From: Pontibacter sp. HSC-36F09
Lineage (GTDB): Bacteria; Bacteroidota; Bacteroidia; Cytophagales; Hymenobacteraceae
Direction of reading: 5' to 3'
Assembly: GCF_024171605.1 (NCBI RefSeq)
Contig: NZ_JALKAA010000001.1
Coordinates: 496,001 to 560,000 of the forward strand
DNA length: 64,000 bases
Shown: piece by piece, positions 35,198 through 46,425 of the stretch
Layout: each line of letters opens with the position of its first letter
Position numbering within the stretch: the first letter of the stretch is position 1
The notes under the pieces: model-generated
The model's database searches: none
What the model saw: only the letters and a program-made list of their open reading frames with translations
Told to the model about the DNA's origin: nothing
Translations under genes and position numbers: made by a program

Positions 35198-36265
35198 ATG
35201 TACCCATACCGACACCTCTTTGACTTCACCCGCGAGATTTTTCTGAACATCGGCTGCCCGCTGGAAGACGCTCAACTAGCCACCCAGGTATTGCTGGAAG
35301 CTGACCTGCGCGGCATTGATTCCCATGGCGTGGCCCGACTGAGTGGCTATGTTCGCCTTTGGGAAGCCGGTCGCATCAACCCGAAGCCTACCATCTCCAT
35401 TGTGCACGAAACGCCCAGCACTGCCACAGTAGACGGCGACGGCGGACTTGGCCTGGTAGTAGCGCCACGCGCCATGGACATTGCCATGCAAAAAGCAGAG
35501 AACGTAGGTACAGGTTGGGTGTCGGTTCGGAACTCAAACCACTTCGGTATAGCGGGCTACCACGCCATGCAGGCCCTGCAGCACGACATGATCGGGATGG
35601 CCATGACGAACGCCAGTCCGCTGGTGGCACCCACCCACTCGACGAAGCGCATGCTGGGCACCAACCCGATTGCGGTGGCGGTGCCTGCCAAAGAACAGCC
35701 TCCTTTCGTGGCAGACTTTGCTACTGCTTCTGCAGCGAACGGCAAGCTGGAAATTCTGCAGCGCAAAAACGAAAAAGCGCCACTCGGCTGGATACAAACG
35801 GCTCAAGGCGAGGACACCGACAATGCAGACGAACTAAAGCAAGGTGGTTCGCTCCTACCACTAGGCAGCGACCTGACTCATGGCAGTCACAAGGGTTATG
35901 CTCTGGGCGCTATCGTCGATATATTCTCTGCAGTGCTATCCGGAGCAAATTACGGTCCGTGGGTGCCGCCTTTTGTGAGCTTCCTGGCGCCGCCAATAGA
36001 CCCAGTGGGCAAAGGGATAGGCCACTTCCTCGGGGCGATGCGCATCGACGCTTTCCGTCCGGCCGACGAGTTCAAGCAGCACATGGACAACTGGATCACA
36101 TCATTTCGTAAGGCGGATGTAAAGAGCGGTGAAGAAGCCGTGCTTATACCTGGCGATCCGGAGCGCATCATGACTGCCATACGCTTGCAGAAAGGCATAC
36201 CATTGTTGCCACCCGTTGAGAAAGACCTGGCAGAGTTAGGCAAAAAACTGGGTGTGAAATTCTAG
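35198..36265 (+). CDS. Ldh-family (MDH2-type) NAD(P)-dependent oxidoreductase
   Basis: The 355-residue protein matches the malate/L-lactate/ureidoglycolate dehydrogenase family: DLRGIDSHGVARLSGYVRLW, the substrate histidine region VSVRNSNHFGIAGYHAMQ, TNASPLVAPTHSTKRMLGTNPIAVAVPA, and HGSHKGYALGAIVDIFSAVLSG. These enzymes reduce 2-oxo acids to 2-hydroxy acids with NADH or NADPH, without a classical Rossmann fold. The substrate is not decidable here. The small membrane gene starts 2 nt after the stop and is probably coupled. Confidence 0.92.
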   Translation: MYPYRHLFDFTREIFLNIGCPLEDAQLATQVLLEADLRGIDSHGVARLSGYVRLWEAGRINPKPTISIVHETPSTATVDGDGGLGLVVAPRAMDIAMQKAENVGTGWVSVRNSNHFGIAGYHAMQALQHDMIGMAMTNASPLVAPTHSTKRMLGTNPIAVAVPAKEQPPFVADFATASAANGKLEILQRKNEKAPLGWIQTAQGEDTDNADELKQGGSLLPLGSDLTHGSHKGYALGAIVDIFSAVLSGANYGPWVPPFVSFLAPPIDPVGKGIGHFLGAMRIDAFRPADEFKQHMDNWITSFRKADVKSGEEAVLIPGDPERIMTAIRLQKGIPLLPPVEKDLAELGKKLGVKF

Positions 36266-36267
36266 GT

Positions 36268-36606
36268 ATGGCAACCGACAAAGGTATAGCCCTGTTCCGG
36301 GTCCTGGGCCTGGGCTCCACGCGGCGCAGCATCCTGATGCTGGTCGTGGCTTGGACCCTGAATGTGGCCTGGCTCGGATTCAATTATTTCTGGAGTCTTG
36401 TTCCGAAGTCGGTGCTGATTGCTATACCTGTGCTCATGCTGCTTTACGGCGTTTTAGCCTTGGTCGCCTATGTATATTGGGGTGTTAAAGGCGTACGCGA
36501 ACAAGACGAGCCTTATGCCAGTGTGCTGGTCGGGGTGATCGTGGCCTTAACGCTGCTATACCTGAACTATACCTTACTCGACGCGCTGATTTCGCTTAGT
36601 CGATAA
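36268..36606 (+). CDS. Small membrane protein, unknown function
   Basis: The 112-residue protein has three hydrophobic segments (ILMLVVAWTLNVAWLGFNYF, VLIAIPVLMLLYGVLALVAYVYW, VLVGVIVALTLLYLNYTLL). No family is recognised. It follows the Ldh-family gene after 2 nt, so coupled translation is likely. Its end carries two adjacent TATACC words read in different frames. A 24-bp perfect hairpin follows. Confidence 0.65.
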   Translation: MATDKGIALFRVLGLGSTRRSILMLVVAWTLNVAWLGFNYFWSLVPKSVLIAIPVLMLLYGVLALVAYVYWGVKGVREQDEPYASVLVGVIVALTLLYLNYTLLDALISLSR

Positions 36607-36617
36607 GAGTTTTCGCC

Positions 36618-36672
36618 ATACCTAAAATAAGAAGAGCTGACCGTGATAGTCAGCTCTTCTTATTTTAGGTAT
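36618..36672. terminator. 24-bp perfect hairpin between convergent genes
   Basis: Arms 36618-36641 and 36649-36672 pair without mismatch around a 7-nt loop. Each arm begins or ends with ATACC/GGTAT. It lies between the convergent small membrane gene and hscA and should stop transcription from both sides, although the T-runs are mixed with A. Confidence 0.75.
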
Positions 36673-36688
36673 AAGCAGTAGGTATAGC

Positions 36689-38551
36689 CTACTCGATTTT
36701 CTTGCCAGCCATGGCCTGCTTGATGGAGATTTGCATCACGCGCTCAGCAAACGGGCTGGTCTGCTCTTCCAGATTATCCACCGCTTTCAGGATCTGGTCT
36801 TTGTCGCCGCTTGGCAGCACATCGCGCAGCTTCTGCAAATTATCACGCGTTAGGTTTACTTCGTCTTCTGTCAGGTGCTGGCCGTTCTTCTCCAGGAAGC
36901 GCTCTACCTGGTACAGCATCTGCTCGGCTGTAGTGCGTGCCTCAATCACCATACGTGCCGACACGTCTTCGCGGGCGTGCGTGATGGAGTCCATCAGCAT
37001 CTGCTCTACCTGCGAGTCCGTCAAACCGTATTGTGGCTTCACTTCTACCTCCTGCCGCACACCAGAGCGCAGTTCAATCGCCTTTACTTTCAGGATGCCG
37101 TCGGCGTTCAGAATAAAGTTCACATCCACTTTTGGAAATCCTGCCGGCATGGCAGGTATACCTTTCAGGTCGAACTCGGCCAATTTGCGGTTCTCTTGCA
37201 CTAAATCACGCTCGCCCTGGTAAACGGATATTTTCATGTTAACCTGCCCGTCGATCGAAGTCGTGTACTGACGGCCGGCTTTGGTGGGGATCTTGGAGTT
37301 GCGCGGGATGATCGAGTCCATCAGTCCGCCCATGGTTTCGATGCCTAGCGTAAGCGGCGTCACATCCAGCAAAAGGATGTCTTTGCGGTTACCTGATAGG
37401 ATATCGGCCTGTATGGCCGCACCCAGGGACACTACTTCATCGGGGTTAAGGGAAATGTTGGCAGGCTTACCGAAAAACTCCGATACCGTCTCGTATACCA
37501 ACGGCACACGTGTAGAGCCACCCACCATAATCACGGCATCAATCTGTTCCGGCTTCAGTTTGGCATCACCCATTGCCTGTCGGCAGCTTTCAATGGTCTT
37601 GGCCACGATCGGGGCAATTAGCTCCTCGAACTTGTGACGCGTAATGCCGCACTCTATCGTGTCGTTCACCCTGCTGGTATAGATCTGCTGCTGACTGAGC
37701 GCCTTTTTAGCATCTTCAGCTTTCAGGCGCAGTACCTGCTGTAATTTTTTGTCTTCGTTGATGGTATCTGCAACGAGCTGGTTTTCCTGAATCCAGTAGT
37801 TGATAATGGCCCGGTCCATGTCGTCACCGCCCAGGTAGGTGTCGCCGTGCGTGGAGAGCACCTCAAATATACCTTGATGCAGACTTAGGATAGAGATATC
37901 AAATGTCCCACCGCCCAGGTCGTATACGGCAATCGTCTTTTCTTCAGAAGGGTCTATACCTATACCATAAGCAAGCGAGGCCGCCGTTGGCTCGTTTACG
38001 ATGCGCAGCACTTCCAGTCCGGCCAGCTTGCCGGCATCGCGGGTAGCCTGGCGCTGGGAGTCGTTGAAATAAGCCGGCACCGTGATTACCGCTCTGTTCA
38101 CCGGCGTTTTCAGGGCATGCTCGGCCCGCTCACGCAGCTCTTTCAGTATTTCCGCCGACAGCTCGATCGGTGAAAAAAACTTATCTCCTACTCTGATTTT
38201 TACAAGACCTTCGCTGTCGTCATCGATGATCTTGTAGCCAAAATAGTCTGTGTGCTCACCGAGGTCTTTGTAAGATTTGCCCAGCAGGCGCTTCACGGAG
38301 TAAATGGTGTTGGCGGGGTCGGTGGTCAGGTAGTCCTTCGCCTCCGTGCCCACAATCGTCTCGCCGCTCTGCGTGAAATGCACAATGGACGGCACAATGG
38401 TACCACGACCAAGGTCATTGATAGCTACTGGTTTTTTAGTTTCGGGATGTATGTAGGCTACCAGGCTGTTGGTAGTCCCAAGATCTATACCCACAATCAC
38501 CTCTTCCTGCTGAAGGGCTCCTGTAGAAAGGTTTATCGCAACTTTTGCCAT
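36689..38551 (-). CDS. hscA: Hsp70-family chaperone HscA
   Basis: From ATG 38551 the protein is about 620 residues. It starts MAKVAINLSTGALQQEEVIV and then GIDLGTTNSLVAYIHPE, the Hsp70 nucleotide site. Further Hsp70 motifs are VPAYFNDSQRQATRDAGKLAGL, AVYDLGGGTFDIS and MVGGSTRVPLV, then the peptide-binding domain. The HscA-like start and a DnaK-divergent C-terminus point to the Fe-S assembly chaperone that acts with HscB on IscU. The upstream ATG at 38602 lies within the predicted promoter and was rejected. No isc genes are adjacent. Confidence 0.85.
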   Translation of the reverse strand: MAKVAINLSTGALQQEEVIVGIDLGTTNSLVAYIHPETKKPVAINDLGRGTIVPSIVHFTQSGETIVGTEAKDYLTTDPANTIYSVKRLLGKSYKDLGEHTDYFGYKIIDDDSEGLVKIRVGDKFFSPIELSAEILKELRERAEHALKTPVNRAVITVPAYFNDSQRQATRDAGKLAGLEVLRIVNEPTAASLAYGIGIDPSEEKTIAVYDLGGGTFDISILSLHQGIFEVLSTHGDTYLGGDDMDRAIINYWIQENQLVADTINEDKKLQQVLRLKAEDAKKALSQQQIYTSRVNDTIECGITRHKFEELIAPIVAKTIESCRQAMGDAKLKPEQIDAVIMVGGSTRVPLVYETVSEFFGKPANISLNPDEVVSLGAAIQADILSGNRKDILLLDVTPLTLGIETMGGLMDSIIPRNSKIPTKAGRQYTTSIDGQVNMKISVYQGERDLVQENRKLAEFDLKGIPAMPAGFPKVDVNFILNADGILKVKAIELRSGVRQEVEVKPQYGLTDSQVEQMLMDSITHAREDVSARMVIEARTTAEQMLYQVERFLEKNGQHLTEDEVNLTRDNLQKLRDVLPSGDKDQILKAVDNLEEQTSPFAERVMQISIKQAMAGKKIE

Positions 38552-38599
38552 GTTTGTATACGTTAGTGAGGCCGCCCTATACCTGGGCAGCACTATACG

Positions 38600-38607
38600 C
38601 AAAGTTA
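38600..38607 (-). promoter_or_regulatory. Candidate -7 box of hscA
   Basis: TAACTTTG on the - strand fits TAnnTTTG and places the start point near 38593, upstream of the ATG at 38551. A clear TTG element upstream is lacking. Confidence 0.5.
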
Positions 38608-38662
38608 CGAAAAAATCAGGGGAGGTGTCGGGATGTCGGCGCTTTATACCTGATACCCGGAC

Positions 38663-39229
38663 TTATGCCTTCAATATAGTAAACGAAACAGGGTATGGAT
38701 CGTGAGTTGCGTCTTTGCTCACCCGCCAGCAGACTCTAATGACGTAGAGCGCATTGAGGAAGTATAGTACCAGATAGGCGGCAAACACATACCACGAACC
38801 TGGGTAGTGCATGATCTTCATCCAGGCGAAAAGCATCACCAAAGGATAGGTGACTAGAGACCAGGTGATCTGAAAATTCAACAGGCTGATGCCCTGCTCG
38901 TACACATGGAGCACTTTCTTTTTCTGCGTAATCCAGATGATGAGCGGGAAAACGAGATTGCCAAGCGGCATCAGCAGATACGAAAGCACGGATAGGTGCA
39001 TCAGCAGCAGCACACTTTTGTCAGGCTCCTTGCCATAATCGTATACCTCCTCCACGTCTACGTTTAGTGCCTGGCAAATGGATTTCAAGGTATAGCCGCG
39101 CGGTTCTGTTTCTCCTTTTTCTATACGCTGCAAAGTCCGCAGGCTTATACCTGCCATCTCGGATAGCTCCTCCTGACTTAGTCCTTTTCGCTTTCGTATT
39201 TCGAGAATTCTGTTTCCTAACTCATTCAT
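38663..39229 (-). CDS. XRE-type regulator fused to DUF4870-like membrane domain
   Basis: The 188-residue protein has an N-terminal helix-turn-helix (residues ~8-60: RKRKGLSQEELSEMAGIS, RTLQRIEKGETEP). A membrane domain with about four hydrophobic segments follows (LLLMHLSVLSYLLMPLGNLV, FPLIIWITQKKK, LNFQITWSLVTYPLVMLFAW, YVFAAYLVLYFLNALYVI), which resembles DUF4870. It is a membrane-tethered DNA-binding protein, presumably sensing an envelope or membrane state. It sits between hscA and divIC without overlap. Target genes are unknown. Confidence 0.8.
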   Translation of the reverse strand: MNELGNRILEIRKRKGLSQEELSEMAGISLRTLQRIEKGETEPRGYTLKSICQALNVDVEEVYDYGKEPDKSVLLLMHLSVLSYLLMPLGNLVFPLIIWITQKKKVLHVYEQGISLLNFQITWSLVTYPLVMLFAWMKIMHYPGSWYVFAAYLVLYFLNALYVIRVCWRVSKDATHDPYPVSFTILKA

Positions 39230-39345
39230 AGTGTAGTTTTTTAGGTTTGTTTCTCAATACTACAGTAAAAGTGCCATCCAGGCTTGCGGTATTTCTACGT
39301 CATTCCTATGACATTAATGACTTTTGCGCTCTTTGAGGCTATAAA

Positions 39346-39379
39346 TGCAGAAAGCTGTTCGTCAAAACAGCTTTCTGCA
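39346..39379 (-). terminator. Hairpin after divIC
   Basis: TGCAGAAAGCTGTT (39346-39359) pairs perfectly with AACAGCTTTCTGCA (39366-39379), 6-nt loop. The T-run is weak, so it is a probable rather than certain terminator of the carA-eno-divIC run. Confidence 0.7.
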
Positions 39380-39401
39380 CATCCATCGATGGTCCTATAC
39401 C

Positions 39402-39701
39402 TTACTTCTCTTTCTTCGGCACAACGATAAACACGTCCTCACTTGGGCGCTTCATCAGGTATTTCTCTCTCGCAAATTTCTCGAGAAGTTCCGGGTTGCC
39501 CATCAGTTCCTCGCGATCCTGCTGCACCTCGGCCATTTTCTCGAGGTAGTACTCCTTGTCTTTCTCTTTATTGTGCAGCTCCCTACTCATGCGGTACTGT
39601 GTGATAAAATCGTTGGAGTCGAAAAATAACATCCACACCAAAAACAGCATACCTGTTATAAAATAGAAACTGCGGACAAACTTAGGTATACGGTTTAGCA
39701 T
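39402..39701 (-). CDS. Septum formation initiator DivIC/FtsB family
   Basis: The 99-residue protein has a short cytosolic start, one transmembrane helix (FYFITGMLFLVWMLFF) and a periplasmic coiled coil rich in Glu, Lys and Arg (ELHNKEKDKEYYLEKMAEVQ). It then has the conserved ending NPELLEKFAREKYLMKRP. FtsB/DivIC joins the FtsL-FtsQ complex at the division site. It follows eno, as in other Bacteroidota. Confidence 0.9.
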   Translation of the reverse strand: MLNRIPKFVRSFYFITGMLFLVWMLFFDSNDFITQYRMSRELHNKEKDKEYYLEKMAEVQQDREELMGNPELLEKFAREKYLMKRPSEDVFIVVPKKEK

Positions 39702-39744
39702 ATATAGAATACTATAGATATTACACTGAGGGCTTTACACAAAA

Positions 39745-39777
39745 ATAAGGCTGTGAGTCATAAACCCACAGCCTTAT
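39745..39777 (-). terminator. Terminator of eno
   Basis: ATAAGGCTGTG (39745-39755) pairs with CACAGCCTTAT (39767-39777); the A-run to the left supplies the T-run on the - strand. It may partly separate eno from divIC. Confidence 0.8.
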
Positions 39778-39802
39778 GCCTAAAATATTTTCGGGATGTT
39801 CG

Positions 39803-42207
<2,405 letters not shown>

Positions 42208-42222
42208 CTTGAAAATTTAATA

Positions 42223-42230
42223 CAAAAATA
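42223..42230 (-). promoter_or_regulatory. Candidate -7 box of carA
   Basis: TATTTTTG on the - strand, 15 nt before the ATG, falls directly in the T-rich tail of the rplQ terminator. Confidence 0.45.
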
Positions 42231-42232
42231 AA

Positions 42233-42262
42233 AAAGGGACACGACTTATGTCATGTCCCTTT
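42233..42262 (-). terminator. Terminator of the S10-spc-alpha operon (after rplQ)
   Basis: AAAGGGACACGAC (42233-42245) pairs with GTCATGTCCCTTT (42250-42262), one wobble, 4-nt loop, followed on the - strand by a T-run. Confidence 0.9.
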
Positions 42263-42283
42263 AGAATATTTCACAAATGAAGC

Positions 42284-42793
42284 TTATTCAGCATCTTTTG
42301 TTTCTTCTTTAGTGCCCTCTGCTTCTGGAGTTGCAGGAGTTGAAGCCTCAGTAGACTCCGCGCCTTTTTTCTTAGAAGAAGAACGACGACGAGTTTTCTT
42401 AGCACCGGCAGTACCAGTTGTAGTCAGCATATCCTCGTTGTAGTCAACAAGCTCGATCACGCACATTTCTGCATTGTCACCAAGTCTGTAGCCAGTCTTC
42501 AGGATACGTGTATAACCACCAGGTCTGTTCGCGATCTTTACAGATACTTCGTCAAACAGCTCTTTCACAGATTCTTTGTCTTGCAGGTATGCGAAAACAG
42601 TTCTTCTGGAGTGAGTTGTGTCGTTTTTAGCTTTAGTCAGTAGGGGCTCAACATACTTGCGTAGTGCTTTTGCCTTGGCTACTGTAGTAGAAAGACGCTT
42701 GTGCAGGATAAGCGAAGCCGCCATGTTTGACAGCATTGCTTTGCGGTGCGAAGCGGTTCTTCCTAAGTGATTTACTTTTTTACCGTGTCTCAT
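42284..42793 (-). CDS. rplQ: 50S ribosomal protein L17
   Basis: The 169-residue protein has the normal L17 core: [21 protein letters not shown] and [17 protein letters not shown]. An added C-terminal tail of about 50 residues rich in Ser, Thr, Ala, Lys and Glu follows, longer than the ~127-residue E. coli protein. L17 lies near the exit tunnel. It is the last gene of the S10-spc-alpha cluster. Confidence 0.97.
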   Translation of the reverse strand: MRHGKKVNHLGRTASHRKAMLSNMAASLILHKRLSTTVAKAKALRKYVEPLLTKAKNDTTHSRRTVFAYLQDKESVKELFDEVSVKIANRPGGYTRILKTGYRLGDNAEMCVIELVDYNEDMLTTTGTAGAKKTRRRSSSKKKGAESTEASTPATPEAEGTKEETKDAE

Positions 42794-42863
42794 TATTTTG
42801 AATTGTGCACGTGCATACCGTCGATCAACCCACCCGGGGATCGGGAATTATGCCGTAGATTGA

Positions 42864-43853
42864 TTAATCTTCTTCTAATTTATACTTAGAAAGGTCCATG
42901 CCAAAAGTCAGGCCCTTCTCTTGCACGAGGTTCTCAAGCTCAGTCAAAGACTTCTTACCAAAGTTACGGAACTTCATCATGTCAGAGATGTCAAGCTGTA
43001 CCAGGTCACCAAGCGTTTTGATGTCGGCGGCCTTAAGACAGTTGTAAGCTCTAACTGAAAGATCCATATCCTGAAGCGAAGTCTTCAGTACTTTGCGCAT
43101 GTGCAGCAGTTCCTCATCCACAGCTTCTTCTTCTTCAGGCTTAGCTGTTTCGAAGGTCATGGTGTTGTCAGAGAAGAGCATGAAGTGCTGGATCAAAATA
43201 TTTGCAGCACCTTTCAGGGCATCTTCCGGATGAATAGAACCATCAGTCTGTATGTCAAGCACTAGCTTTTCATAGTCAGTCTTCTGCTCAACGCGTGTAT
43301 TCTCTACACTGAACTTTACATTCTTGATAGGCGTAAAGATGGCATCGATCGGGATAAGACCGAACACCTGGTCAACCGGCTTGTTCTCTTCAGCAGGAAC
43401 GTAGCCACGTCCTTTCTGAATAGTCAACTCAACTTCCAGTGTCATGTTCTTATCCAGGTTGCAGATTACCAACTCTGGGTTTAACACCTCAAAGCTTGTA
43501 GAAAACTTACTTATGTCGCCAGCTACAAACTTATCCTGACCTGAGATGGTAACGGTAACTTTGTCATCGATAACTTCGCTTATTTTCTTAAAGCGAACCA
43601 TTTTCAGGTTGAGGATAATATCAGATACATCCTCCACTACGCCTTCAACAGACGAGAACTCATGCAGTACACCAGGTATGCGAACGCTAGTAATTGCGAA
43701 TCCTTCCAAAGAAGAAAGCAAAATTCTTCGCAGAGCATTACCGATGGTTACTCCGTAACCTTTTTCAAGCGGCTTGAATTCAAATAAACCATGAAAGTCG
43801 TCGGCTTTTTCCATCACAACTTTCTCTGGCATTTGAAATGCTAATATTGACAT
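42864..43853 (-). CDS. rpoA: RNA polymerase alpha subunit
   Basis: The 329-residue protein has the N-terminal dimerisation domain ([24 protein letters not shown], here [20 protein letters not shown]) and the C-terminal DNA-binding domain ([33 protein letters not shown]). It nucleates RNA polymerase assembly and contacts activators. It lies between rpsD and rplQ as in most bacteria. Confidence 0.98.
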   Translation of the reverse strand: MSILAFQMPEKVVMEKADDFHGLFEFKPLEKGYGVTIGNALRRILLSSLEGFAITSVRIPGVLHEFSSVEGVVEDVSDIILNLKMVRFKKISEVIDDKVTVTISGQDKFVAGDISKFSTSFEVLNPELVICNLDKNMTLEVELTIQKGRGYVPAEENKPVDQVFGLIPIDAIFTPIKNVKFSVENTRVEQKTDYEKLVLDIQTDGSIHPEDALKGAANILIQHFMLFSDNTMTFETAKPEEEEAVDEELLHMRKVLKTSLQDMDLSVRAYNCLKAADIKTLGDLVQLDISDMMKFRNFGKKSLTELENLVQEKGLTFGMDLSKYKLEED

Positions 43854-43890
43854 ACTTGCAGTGTTAAAGGTTAAAATTTGATTAAGCGGC

Positions 43891-44496
43891 TTACTTAGAA
43901 TAGAACTCGACGATCAGCTGCTCCTGAATTTTCTCAGGGATCTGGTCACGCTGTGGCGCAGACACAAATTTACCAACCATCTCAGCTCCATCCCACTCTA
44001 ACCAACTGAAAGCACGCGCATTGCGAACGCTCAGGCTAGTAGTAATTGCTTCTAGAGATTTAGATTTCTCTCTAACAGCTACCGTATCACCAACTTTTAA
44101 GCTATATGAAGGTATGTTTACAATCTCACCGTTTACAGTGATGTGCTTGTGCAATACAAGCTGACGAGCAGCTCTTCTTGTTGGAGCAATACCAAGTCTA
44201 TAAACTGTGTTGTCAAGTCTAGACTCCAGAAGGGTCAGGAATTGCTCACCAGTTACACCACCTTTTCTGGCAGCTTTCTCAAACAGATTTGCGAACTGCT
44301 TTTCAAGCATGCCATAAATGAACTTGGCTTTCTGCTTTTCTGTAAGCTGAAGCGCGTATTCGGACTGCTTCTTACGACGGCCACGGCCGTGCTGTCCAGG
44401 AGGATAGCTTTTCTTTTTTAATGCTTTGCTTGGGCCGAAAATCTCCTCGTTAAACTTTCTGGAGATTTTGCTTTTAGGACCAGTATATCTTGCCAT
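43891..44496 (-). CDS. rpsD: 30S ribosomal protein S4
   Basis: The 201-residue protein begins [21 protein letters not shown] and has the S4 RNA-binding domain ([26 protein letters not shown]). The N-terminal zinc cysteines of the C+ type are absent. It initiates 30S assembly. It follows rpsK by 22 nt. Confidence 0.98.
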   Translation of the reverse strand: MARYTGPKSKISRKFNEEIFGPSKALKKKSYPPGQHGRGRRKKQSEYALQLTEKQKAKFIYGMLEKQFANLFEKAARKGGVTGEQFLTLLESRLDNTVYRLGIAPTRRAARQLVLHKHITVNGEIVNIPSYSLKVGDTVAVREKSKSLEAITTSLSVRNARAFSWLEWDGAEMVGKFVSAPQRDQIPEKIQEQLIVEFYSK

Positions 44497-44518
44497 TGTA
44501 TTTAATCTGAATTACTAA

Positions 44519-44911
44519 TTAAACTCTTCTGCGTTTAGGAGGACGACATCCGTTGTGAGGAAGTGGCGTAACATCTTTGATAGTTGTTACTTCGATGCCA
44601 GTATTCTGTACAGTACGGATGGCGGACTCTCTACCTGCACCAGGACCTTTAACGAAAACCTCAGCTTTACGCATTCCCAGGTCATAAGCAACCTTAGCGC
44701 AATCTGAAGCTGCCATTTGTGCAGCGTAAGGAGTGTTCTTTTTAGAACCTTTAAAACCCATTTTACCAGCAGAAGCCCAAGAGATAACTTGTCCTGCGTT
44801 ATTGGTTACTGAGATAATGATATTGTTGAAAGAAGCTTTGATGTGTACCTGGCCTGTTGATTCAACAATTACAACACGCTTCTTAGCTTTGTCTTTTCTT
44901 TTCTGAGCCAT
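44519..44911 (-). CDS. rpsK: 30S ribosomal protein S11
   Basis: From ATG 44911 ([13 protein letters not shown]) the protein is 130 residues; a TTG 6 nt upstream was discarded. It has [19 protein letters not shown] and the closing [18 protein letters not shown] of S11. It lines the E-site platform. rpsM precedes it by 9 nt. Confidence 0.98.
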   Translation of the reverse strand: MAQKRKDKAKKRVVIVESTGQVHIKASFNNIIISVTNNAGQVISWASAGKMGFKGSKKNTPYAAQMAASDCAKVAYDLGMRKAEVFVKGPGAGRESAIRTVQNTGIEVTTIKDVTPLPHNGCRPPKRRRV

Positions 44912-44920
44912 GATCAAAAA

Positions 44921-45298
44921 TTATTTAGAAGCTTTCTTCTTGTTTGCTACTGTCTTGCGCTTACCTTTTCTTGTGCGCGAGTTATTCTTCGTGCGCTGAC
45001 CTCGTACAGGTAGACCTTTACGGTGTCTCAAACCACGGTAGCAGCCAATATCAAGAAGACGCTTAATATGCAATTGCACTTCTGATCTCAGAACACCTTC
45101 GGTTTTGATTTCAGCTGCAATGATATTTCTGATCTCATTAGCTTCATCTTCGGTCCAGTCTTTCACCTTTTTGTCAAGATCCACCCCGGCTTTGTTTAGG
45201 ATTTGCACAGAGAGATTACGACCTATACCAAAAATGTAAGTCAAAGAGATCTCTCCTCTTTTGTTGTCCGGAATATCAACTCCTGCTATTCTTGCCAT
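44921..45298 (-). CDS. rpsM: 30S ribosomal protein S13
   Basis: The 125-residue protein starts [20 protein letters not shown] and has [19 protein letters not shown] and a basic tail [13 protein letters not shown] that reaches tRNA in the P site. It sits between rpmJ and rpsK, the standard order. Confidence 0.98.
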   Translation of the reverse strand: MARIAGVDIPDNKRGEISLTYIFGIGRNLSVQILNKAGVDLDKKVKDWTEDEANEIRNIIAAEIKTEGVLRSEVQLHIKRLLDIGCYRGLRHRKGLPVRGQRTKNNSRTRKGKRKTVANKKKASK

Positions 45299-45307
45299 AA
45301 TTAATAA

Positions 45308-45424
45308 TTATCCTTGTCTTTGTTTATATCTTGGATTCTTTTTGTTGATAACGTATAGCTTACCCTTGCGACGGATAATCTTACAGTCAACACTTCTCTT
45401 TTTTACTGATGCTTTGACTTTCAT
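45308..45424 (-). CDS. rpmJ: 50S ribosomal protein L36
   Basis: The 38-residue protein [20 protein letters not shown]... ends [12 protein letters not shown]. It has one cysteine (Cys14) instead of the CxxC...C...H zinc site, so it is a zinc-free type. It lies between infA and rpsM. Confidence 0.96.
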   Translation of the reverse strand: MKVKASVKKRSVDCKIIRRKGKLYVINKKNPRYKQRQG

Positions 45425-45429
45425 TGTAG

Positions 45430-45648
45430 TTATTTATAACGATAAACAATTCTTCCTTTAGTTAAATCATAGGGTGACATCTCCAACTTAACGCGGTCAC
45501 CTGGCAGGATCTTGATATAATTCATTCTCATTTTACCTGAGATATGCGCCACTACCTGATGTCCATTTTCTAACTCTACCCGGAACATTGCATTTGATAA
45601 TGCTTCGATGATAGTACCGTCTTGCTCGATAGAGGACTGCTTCGCCAT
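45430..45648 (-). CDS. infA: Translation initiation factor IF-1
   Basis: The 72-residue protein [21 protein letters not shown]... has the S1-like OB fold with [20 protein letters not shown]. It assists start-codon selection in the 30S A site. Its ATG directly follows the map stop codon, so the pair is translationally coupled. Confidence 0.97.
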   Translation of the reverse strand: MAKQSSIEQDGTIIEALSNAMFRVELENGHQVVAHISGKMRMNYIKILPGDRVKLEMSPYDLTKGRIVYRYK

Positions 45649-46422
45649 TTATTGTTGTTTAGCTTTATCTATGTATTCAAAAGTTGTTAATACTTCTGCT
45701 TTGTTATTTCTTACGACTACTGTATGCTCAAAATGAGCAGAAGGTTTATTATCACGAGTGCGGATTGTCCATCCATCCTCTTCCTGAATAATATACCTGG
45801 TACCGAGATTTACCATAGGCTCAATCGCAAGTACCAAACCGTTTTGAAGCTTCATTCCCTGACCACGTTTTCCGTAATTAGGCACTTCAGGAGATTCATG
45901 CAGGTTGCGGCCAATTCCGTGTCCTACCAACTCACGCACAACTCCATATTTAGAAGCTTCGGCATGTGTCTGGATTGCATGGCTAATATCACCAAGTCGG
46001 TTACCGACAACTGCCTTTTCGATTCCCTTGTACAAGGACTCTTTCGTAACTTCCAGTAATTGTGCTACCTCTTCCGAGACATTCCCAACAGCATGGGTAT
46101 AGGCAGAGTCACTATGGAATCCATTTAGATAGACACCACCGTCAACAGAAATTATATCCCCATCGTTCAAAACGTAATTCCCTGGCATCCCATGCACTAC
46201 AGTAGAATTTACCGAGATACAAAGGCTAAAAGGAAACCCATTATAGTTTTTAAAAGATGGGACAGCACCATGATCTTTCATGAACTCTTCAGCTCTTTTA
46301 TCCAGTGTAAGGGTGGATACCCCCTCTTTTATAAGAAGAGCTATTTCGCCATGTGCTTTACTTAATATTAAAGCACTCTGGCGAATTAGCTCTATTTCTT
46401 CTTCAGTCTTGTAAAAAACCAT
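45649..46422 (-). CDS. map: Methionine aminopeptidase, type I
   Basis: The 257-residue protein has the dinuclear metal ligands: DIISVDGGVYLNGFHSDSA, VGHGIGRNLHESPEVPNYG and VLAIEPMVNLG, the Asp-Asp-His-Glu-Glu set of MetAP. It removes N-terminal Met from new proteins. secY lies 3 nt upstream and infA follows directly, the conserved secY-map-infA order. Confidence 0.97.
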   Translation of the reverse strand: MVFYKTEEEIELIRQSALILSKAHGEIALLIKEGVSTLTLDKRAEEFMKDHGAVPSFKNYNGFPFSLCISVNSTVVHGMPGNYVLNDGDIISVDGGVYLNGFHSDSAYTHAVGNVSEEVAQLLEVTKESLYKGIEKAVVGNRLGDISHAIQTHAEASKYGVVRELVGHGIGRNLHESPEVPNYGKRGQGMKLQNGLVLAIEPMVNLGTRYIIQEEDGWTIRTRDNKPSAHFEHTVVVRNNKAEVLTTFEYIDKAKQQ

Positions 46423-46425
46423 TTA

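Noticed and set aside
35359..36111. 250-residue + strand ORF in another frame of the Ldh-family gene
   Set aside because: Arg/His/Gly-rich frame-shadow of a well-supported gene.
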